From contig CAISEW010000028.1 of the NCBI GenBank assembly GCA_903884455.1, forward strand, positions 1 through 36,894: 36,894 nt of DNA. The letters are read 5' to 3'. Below, piece by piece: positions 32,580-36,894 of this stretch. The notes beneath the pieces are model-generated. The model searched no databases. It saw nothing but the letters and a program-made list of their open reading frames with translations, and was not told where the DNA came from. Position 1 is the stretch's first letter, and each line of letters begins with the position of its first letter. Origin of the DNA: an uncultured Chloroflexota bacterium (GTDB taxonomy: Bacteria > Chloroflexota > Dehalococcoidia > GIF9 > AB-539-J10). The position numbers were made by a program, and so were the translations under genes.

Positions 32580-33386
32580 TCACGGAGCTGATATTGCAGG
32601 CTCAGCCGTAGCTGCCGTTTTTCTCCAGCGGAGCCACAAAGCCCAAGCCGTTACCAGCGCGGCTAGCACGGCAATATAGATTTCCACAGGAATGACGGTA
32701 AAGAGTCCCGCCTGCCACAAAACTGCGCCATAGTTCAGTAAGCCGTGCAGAACAGAGGCTATGAGGTAAAACTGCCATCCCCAACCCCTGGCTAGACCAT
32801 AGCCAGCCAGGGCGGAAAAAGCAATATGAGCGGCTACGGTAAAGAACCTCTCCCAAAAATAAGCCAGTGCCACAAAGCCGCCACTTTGCACCCATCCCCA
32901 CGTCCACCCTGAGGCAAAGACGAGATTGTGCACCCACTGCGCTTCAAAGATGCCAAATCCAGCTCCAGCCACAGCGCCGATAGCGAGTCCTAGCTTGGGG
33001 TCAATGTTCTTGCCGCTACGCCACCAGTAGACGACCACGGGCACCAGCTTTGACCCTTCCTGAACCAGTCCGCCGAGGAATATTTGTGGTATCGCCGCCA
33101 GCAAAATCCAGTTCATGAGGACCTCCTCACTCCAGAAATGGTTCAGTGCTTGTCCAGCCCAAATCCCGAGAGGAATTTGAATGAAGCAAAAAGCAACCAG
33201 GGTTAGAAAGGCACTGCCTACGAGGACCGCCCAGAGCCAGGGTTTCTTAAAGAGTGGCGGCCAATAACTGGCCAGCCAGACCGCACCGAAGGCTATAGCC
33301 AGACCAATGGCTATGGCCAGATAAATCCCCGAACCGCTGGGGTTTTGAAAGAAAGAGACGAAATAGCTGACCATGTCATCTATCAT
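32580..33386 (-). CDS. PrsW/YhfC-like intramembrane glutamic protease-family protein
   Basis: 268 residues, seven to eight membrane helices. The family pattern is visible: QEGSKLVP near 109 (the ExxxK motif), FGIFEA near 146, HIAFSALAGYG near 188 and VLHGLLNYG near 213, in the expected order of the PrsW/CAAX-type active site. PrsW cleaves anti-sigma factors in Bacillus; here no anti-sigma gene is near, so the target is unknown. ATG preceded by GGAGGGG. It is the largest gene of the tRNA-end array (segment 4). Confidence 0.8.
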   Translation of the reverse strand: MIDDMVSYFVSFFQNPSGSGIYLAIAIGLAIAFGAVWLASYWPPLFKKPWLWAVLVGSAFLTLVAFCFIQIPLGIWAGQALNHFWSEEVLMNWILLAAIPQIFLGGLVQEGSKLVPVVVYWWRSGKNIDPKLGLAIGAVAGAGFGIFEAQWVHNLVFASGWTWGWVQSGGFVALAYFWERFFTVAAHIAFSALAGYGLARGWGWQFYLIASVLHGLLNYGAVLWQAGLFTVIPVEIYIAVLAALVTAWALWLRWRKTAATAEPAISAP

Positions 33387-33530
33387 GGACCCCTCCTATA
33401 CTTTAAGCTGGTTCTCATCCAATTCATCGTACATGCACCCTTCGACGCCACTTAGCATTCACAACATTATACCTGTATGTGAAATAAAAGAATATACTCT
33501 TGGGCAGGAATGTCCAAGGGCACGTTGTAT

Positions 33531-33578
33531 GTTCTTATAAGACTTGGGGCGTCGGTTCGAGTCCAGCCGCGGCCACTT
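33531..33578 (+). pseudogene. tRNA 3'-half remnant, copy 5 of the tRNA-end repeat
   Basis: GTTCTTATAAGACTTGGGGC, then GTCGGTTCGAGTCCAGCCGC, then GGCCACTT. It aligns with tRNA-Met from the anticodon loop (CTCATAAG against CTTATAAG) to the 3' end and on into ACTT. The T-stem has one mismatch, and the acceptor strand CGCGGCC has no partner GGCCGCG upstream. It is a 3' half only, and more diverged than copies 3 and 4. Confidence 0.8.
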
Positions 33579-33610
33579 TTGTTTTTCACAGTTGAACCTT
33601 CTTTACCGAT

Positions 33611-35023
33611 TTAAACAAGCTTCACAGTATCTTTGTATTGGGGGACTTTTATGGTCCATCCGGTCTTCTCTTTCAAGACCTTCGCAAAGCTCGTGGCTGC
33701 TTTTTCTTCCCCGTGAGTGACAAATACACAGCGCGGCGGGACACGAATATCAGCTAGCCAGGCTAGTAATCCATCACGGTCGGCGTGGGCCGAAAAACCA
33801 TCTATTTTTTCAATATGCGCTTTCACCTGATATATTTGCCCTAAGAGACGGATTTCCCTGGCACCATCCAGCAATATTCTCCCCGGCGTTCCCTCCGCTT
33901 GATAGCCGACAAATAATATTGTGCTTTCTGCCCTCGTGATGTTATTAACAATATGGTGCTTTACACGGCCACCGTTTATCATACCGCTACCAGCTATGAT
34001 GATACTGCTTTCCTTTACGTTATTAATGGCCCTGGACTCTTCCTCAGTCTGTACTATTCTGAGGTTTTCAAAATTAAAAAAGGAATTACCCTGGCGCAGA
34101 CGCTGCATCATCTCTTTGTCAAAGAGTTCAGCGTGATGTTTAAATACTTCGGTAATCCGTATTGCCATAGGGCTATCCAAAAAGACAGGTAAAGAAGGGA
34201 TTTCTTTGCGTAAAAATAATTCGTTCAGGTGATACAGCATCTCCTGGCTCCGCTCCAGAGCGAAACTGGGAACAATGATGTTGCCCCCGGCGCTTACCGT
34301 CCTGTTGATACAATCGCGTAATTGTTTTTGAATATCGATGTTCTCGTGTTCTTCGTGAGTACGATCGCCATAAGTTGACTCTATAACTATATATTCAGCC
34401 TCATCGAAAAGAGTCGGGTCATTTATTATCGGGCGGTGAGGCTCGCCAATATCACCGGAAAAGATTACTCTATGGTTCTGGCCATCCTGTCGGATATTTA
34501 TACTTATGGTTGCCGCCCCAAGTACATGACCCGCTTCATAATAACAGCCTTCGACATTACTGCTGATTCCGACACAACTCAGATATTCTACGGCGGAAAA
34601 ATGCGGCTTAACTGCTTCGGCATCTTTTACAGTATAAAGAGGTATTTCAGGATAAGGACCACGGCGCCCTTCTCTTTTATGGCGTTCCCGCTTAAATATA
34701 GCATCTTCTTCCTGCAGATGTGCGGCATCAAGAAGGATAATCTCGGCTATCTCAGCCGTCGCCTGGGTACAATATATCTTGCCCTTGTAACCTTCACGTA
34801 TCAGTTTAGGTAAAAGTCCACAATGATCAAGATGGGCATGAGTCAAAAAAACAGCATCAATTGACTGAGGGTCAAATAGAAATGACTGCCAGTTTCTCTC
34901 CTGGTACTTACGCTCCTGGTACAGCCCACAATCTACCAACACACGGGTATTTCGGCTCTCTAAAAGATAGCAGGAACCTGTAACATTCCGCGCTGCCCCC
35001 AGAAATGTCAGTTTAGCTAGCAT
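33611..35023 (-). CDS. Metallo-beta-lactamase / beta-CASP RNA nuclease (CPSF-like)
   Basis: 470 residues. H62-x-H64-x-D66-H67 (THAHLDHCG), D31 in LVDCGLYQ, GHVLGAATISI, FSGDIG near 190, the beta-CASP insert (about 205-385: VPSFALERSQEMLYHL, SGMINGGRVKHHI), FSAHADRDGLLAWL and the final THGEEKAATSFA. Homologues such as TTHA0252 cut single-stranded RNA. The ATG has AAGGAGT at 10 bases. It follows the flavodoxin gene by 15 bases, so the two are one unit; a functional tie is not obvious. Confidence 0.93.
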   Translation of the reverse strand: MLAKLTFLGAARNVTGSCYLLESRNTRVLVDCGLYQERKYQERNWQSFLFDPQSIDAVFLTHAHLDHCGLLPKLIREGYKGKIYCTQATAEIAEIILLDAAHLQEEDAIFKRERHKREGRRGPYPEIPLYTVKDAEAVKPHFSAVEYLSCVGISSNVEGCYYEAGHVLGAATISINIRQDGQNHRVIFSGDIGEPHRPIINDPTLFDEAEYIVIESTYGDRTHEEHENIDIQKQLRDCINRTVSAGGNIIVPSFALERSQEMLYHLNELFLRKEIPSLPVFLDSPMAIRITEVFKHHAELFDKEMMQRLRQGNSFFNFENLRIVQTEEESRAINNVKESSIIIAGSGMINGGRVKHHIVNNITRAESTILFVGYQAEGTPGRILLDGAREIRLLGQIYQVKAHIEKIDGFSAHADRDGLLAWLADIRVPPRCVFVTHGEEKAATSFAKVLKEKTGWTIKVPQYKDTVKLV

Positions 35024-35038
35024 AGATGACGCGACTCC

Positions 35039-35512
35039 TTAATAATTTTTTATAGCCTCTTTAGCCCTGGCTATGATTTCTTCGTCAGACACTCCGTACG
35101 ATGTTATGGCAAAAGAGCCTACTACCTTGCCCTGGCTTCTCTCTATTTTAGCCGTTATGTTCGCCAGAGCGTTCTCTGAATTGTTGCCACCCATGGTAAA
35201 GAATGGAATAATACTCCGACCTTCAAAATTTGTCTGGTATATAAACGAGTTAATAGCCGGTGCTGGTCTTGAAGCCCAGATTGGAGAACCGATAAATATC
35301 TTTTCACATTGCTTTAAATCGACATCAATGGGATTTATCTTACTCCCTCTGTTCGTTATAGCTGCGAAGCCACCACTCAAATAGACGAACGGCTTGGGTA
35401 TGGGCCTTCTCTCCTCAATCTCCAATAGCGTGGCATTCAGGGCTTCGGCGATTACCTGAGCTACCAGCTTTGTTTTGCCTGTCAAAGAATAATAAACTAC
35501 CAGCGATTTCAT
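35039..35512 (-). CDS. Flavodoxin-family protein
   Basis: 157 residues from ATG 35512 (MKSLVVYYSLTGKTKLVAQ), chosen for the GGAGGGGG just upstream; an ATG at 35551 would place extra residues over that site. The FMN phosphate loop is YSLTGKT; later loops are GSPIWASRPAPAINSF (about 80-95) and FTMGGNNSENAL. This matches the flavodoxin_4/NAD(P)H-oxidoreductase-like group. Likely a small electron carrier or reductase. First gene of a two-gene unit with the beta-CASP nuclease. Confidence 0.88.
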   Translation of the reverse strand: MKSLVVYYSLTGKTKLVAQVIAEALNATLLEIEERRPIPKPFVYLSGGFAAITNRGSKINPIDVDLKQCEKIFIGSPIWASRPAPAINSFIYQTNFEGRSIIPFFTMGGNNSENALANITAKIERSQGKVVGSFAITSYGVSDEEIIARAKEAIKNY

Positions 35513-35660
35513 GCCCCCTCCGGAGTATCTGTTTCTCGAATTATACCTCACCGGCGTTTTGTATTGAAATCTTGGTTGTATCTAAACTCGTAACCACATC
35601 CCTATTCCTCTTAGTTTACCATGCTATACTTACCAAAAAGCTGCAACTGTGGAGGTGCGT

Positions 35661-36179
35661 ATGTCGCCACGTAAACTTAAGACTGATCCGATAATCCTTG
35701 AGATGCCGTCTCAGAAGATGGCCGTTGTCCAGGGAAAAGGCTCTCCGGACAAAGTCTTCCCTAAGATATTCCCTGCTCTATTCGGCTCAGTTTATACCTT
35801 GAAGTTTGACCTGAAAAAGAGGGGATTGGAGTCCTTTAAGGTGAGCTGCCCTCGTGCTCGCTATCCCAATGCCCATCTCTATCCCAAAGGAGAATGGCTC
35901 ATAATTGCTGGTATCCCTGTGCCAGACAACACTACCTCCTTACCCCAGAAAGAACCGGGCACTGAGGTAAAGATTGAGACCTGGGAATACGGCACGGTAG
36001 CTCAAATTCTTCACCTCGGCCCTTATGACCAGGAAACGAAACCCATTGAGCGCTTGCAACAATTCATCACGGCAAATGGCTATGAAATAGCTGGCCCGCA
36101 CGAAGAAGAATACCAATCAAAGCCAGATGCCAAGATAATTAAGACACTAATCCGGTATCAGGTGAAAAAGAAGAGCTAA
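35661..36179 (+). CDS. GyrI-like small-molecule-binding domain protein
   Basis: 172 residues from ATG 35661, with GGAGGTG 5 bases upstream (an in-frame GTG at 35649 lies before that site and is rejected). SHV-type GyrI/AraC effector-binding fold: the repeat halves carry KMAVVQGKGSPDKVFPKI, and the hallmark AQILHLGPYDQETKPIERLQQF near 125-146, followed by PHEEEYQSKP and a basic end. No DNA-binding domain is attached. Stand-alone members bind or hydrolyse lipophilic compounds; its role here is unknown. Confidence 0.88.
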   Translation: MSPRKLKTDPIILEMPSQKMAVVQGKGSPDKVFPKIFPALFGSVYTLKFDLKKRGLESFKVSCPRARYPNAHLYPKGEWLIIAGIPVPDNTTSLPQKEPGTEVKIETWEYGTVAQILHLGPYDQETKPIERLQQFITANGYEIAGPHEEEYQSKPDAKIIKTLIRYQVKKKS

Positions 36180-36393
36180 TAGCCTGATAAATGTGTGCGT
36201 GGAATGGCAAACATCCCGATGTTTGTGCAATGGTAATAAATTCTAGCTTCGATTAATTTGAAAGGGTCCCCGTACAGAATTACTGGTGAGCACCTTTTGC
36301 AGCTTTGTAGAGTTCGAATTTAGCTGCCTGTTGTTCCCTCTTTTCTTATGCTTTTTCTTGAACCTCGTTATATTCAGATGTTAAGACTAATGT
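36180..36393. other. Gap with one hairpin
   Basis: 214 bases without a credible gene. CAAACAT-CCCG-ATGTTTG (36208-36225) is a perfect 7-bp stem 29 bases after the GyrI-like stop and may be its terminator, though no T-run follows. Confidence 0.4.
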
Positions 36394-36549
36394 CTATCTT
36401 CTTACTCGCGGCACCAGCCAGACAATCAGCAAGATGATTCCAATCACAAGTAAAATCCAGAGGAACGGACCTGCTATGAACTGGAGTAGTAGACCCAGCA
36501 ACCACAAAATCAATAGGATAACGCCAATAATCACGAGCAAATTTAACAT
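36394..36549 (-). CDS. Small hydrophobic membrane protein, DUF5670 (lmo0937) type
   Basis: 51 residues: MLNLLVIIGVILLILWLLGL, a short break with FIAGPFLW, then ILLVIGIILLIVWLV and the basic end PRVRR. Two helices, size and sequence style match the lmo0937/DUF5670 group, often linked to stress. AAAAGGAGGTCAAT directly before ATG 36549. Missed by usual length cut-offs. Confidence 0.8.
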   Translation of the reverse strand: MLNLLVIIGVILLILWLLGLLLQFIAGPFLWILLVIGIILLIVWLVPRVRR

Positions 36550-36711
36550 ATTGACCTCCTTTTACTTATCGGCACTACTCACCTAGCTGCCCAGCAAGGT
36601 GAGCCTGTTTGGTTATTATACAAGCCTCCCTGATAATGACGCTCTGTGTTATGCCAGGCACAAGCAAAACGCTAATTATCGGTGGCTAACTCAGTACCAC
36701 CAAAGTCATCT

Positions 36712-36870
36712 TTAACCGAGGTACGCTATAATAGCCATTATGCCAATGATGATAAGGTAGATACCAACCAAATAGTTTAGTATCTTGGGGAAAATCATAA
36801 CAATAACGCCGAAAATAAGGCTTGCTATCCCCATCCATAGACCTAAAGCTGGAAATGTAATTGCTGGCAT
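36712..36870 (-). CDS. Small membrane protein, DUF3096 type
   Basis: 52 residues: two membrane helices (GLWMGIASLIFGVIVMIFP and YLVGIYLIIIGIMAIIAYLG) joined by KILN; the FPKILNYLVGIYLIIIG core is typical of DUF3096. AAAGGAGG lies 10 bases before ATG 36870. Stop TAA at 36712. It precedes the DUF5670-type gene on the same strand by 162 bases; both may belong to one envelope-stress unit, which is inference. Confidence 0.8.
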   Translation of the reverse strand: MPAITFPALGLWMGIASLIFGVIVMIFPKILNYLVGIYLIIIGIMAIIAYLG

Positions 36871-36894
36871 TAGAATTTTACCTCCTTTCTAAAA

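Noticed and set aside
31084-33578. Complete integrated element with its own integrase
   Set aside because: No recombinase, relaxase or phage gene is found between the tRNA-end repeats, so only a cassette or scar model can be supported.

Overview
The window reads as ordinary chromosomal DNA of an uncultured anaerobic bacterium. My best guess is Chloroflexota, class Dehalococcoidia or a close relative. This is inferred from gene content: split ADP-forming acyl-CoA synthetase, stand-alone pyruvate-kinase C-domain protein, archaeal-type cupin phosphoglucose isomerase, adjacent ahcY and metK, and a LemA/M48 pair. No rRNA is present to confirm it. Coding density is high, most genes have strong GGAGG-type ribosome binding sites, and starts include ATG, GTG and TTG. 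There is no prophage, insertion sequence, CRISPR array or recombinase gene.

Layout. 1-5.3 kb: comEC, an M29 aminopeptidase flanked by a duplicated comEC tail, and a type 2 NADH dehydrogenase. 5.4-10.1 kb: an AT-rich cupin phosphoglucose isomerase behind a tRNA-like D-arm fragment, then mfd, then a thiamine-binding-fold protein. 10.2-15.3 kb: inositol-phosphatase family, a small unknown, a frameshifted YkgJ-type protein, a 500-base repeat block, an SDR oxidoreductase, an amidohydrolase, a ribbon-helix-helix protein and an alpha/beta hydrolase. 15.3-22.3 kb: energy conservation (pyruvate-kinase-like protein, acyl-CoA synthetase beta and alpha), then cca-secD-secF. 22.5-26.8 kb: deacetylase, PPP phosphatase, zinc-ribbon protein, LemA and M48 protease. 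27-31 kb: a minus-strand cluster P-loop kinase > PHP phosphoesterase > ahcY > metK, which would recycle S-adenosylhomocysteine and remake S-adenosylmethionine. 31-33.6 kb: tRNA-Met followed by an array described below. 33.6-36.9 kb: beta-CASP nuclease, flavodoxin, GyrI-like protein and two tiny membrane proteins.

The most unusual region is 31084-33578. An intact elongator-type tRNA-Met(CAT) is followed by four further copies of its 3' end (T-arm plus acceptor strand), all in the same orientation. They cut the DNA into four segments of about 0.2 to 1.3 kb, each carrying one or two small genes, mostly minus strand and ending a few tens of bases from a repeat. This looks like serial insertion at one tRNA, or a cassette array that uses tRNA 3' ends as its junction repeat. 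No integrase is visible.

The second theme is small palindromic repeats. One family (CATTGCGAG ... GCAATCTC) and a second (CCCCTCTTA-CTTAAGAGGGG) occur between genes and also inside genes in frame: three insertions in mfd and one at the C-terminus of cca. One family copy also appears to supply the -35 box of the kinase-PHP-ahcY-metK cluster.

Two short genes (YkgJ type at 11232 and a two-helix membrane protein at 31248) are each broken by what looks like one missing base. These may be real pseudogenes or sequence errors.
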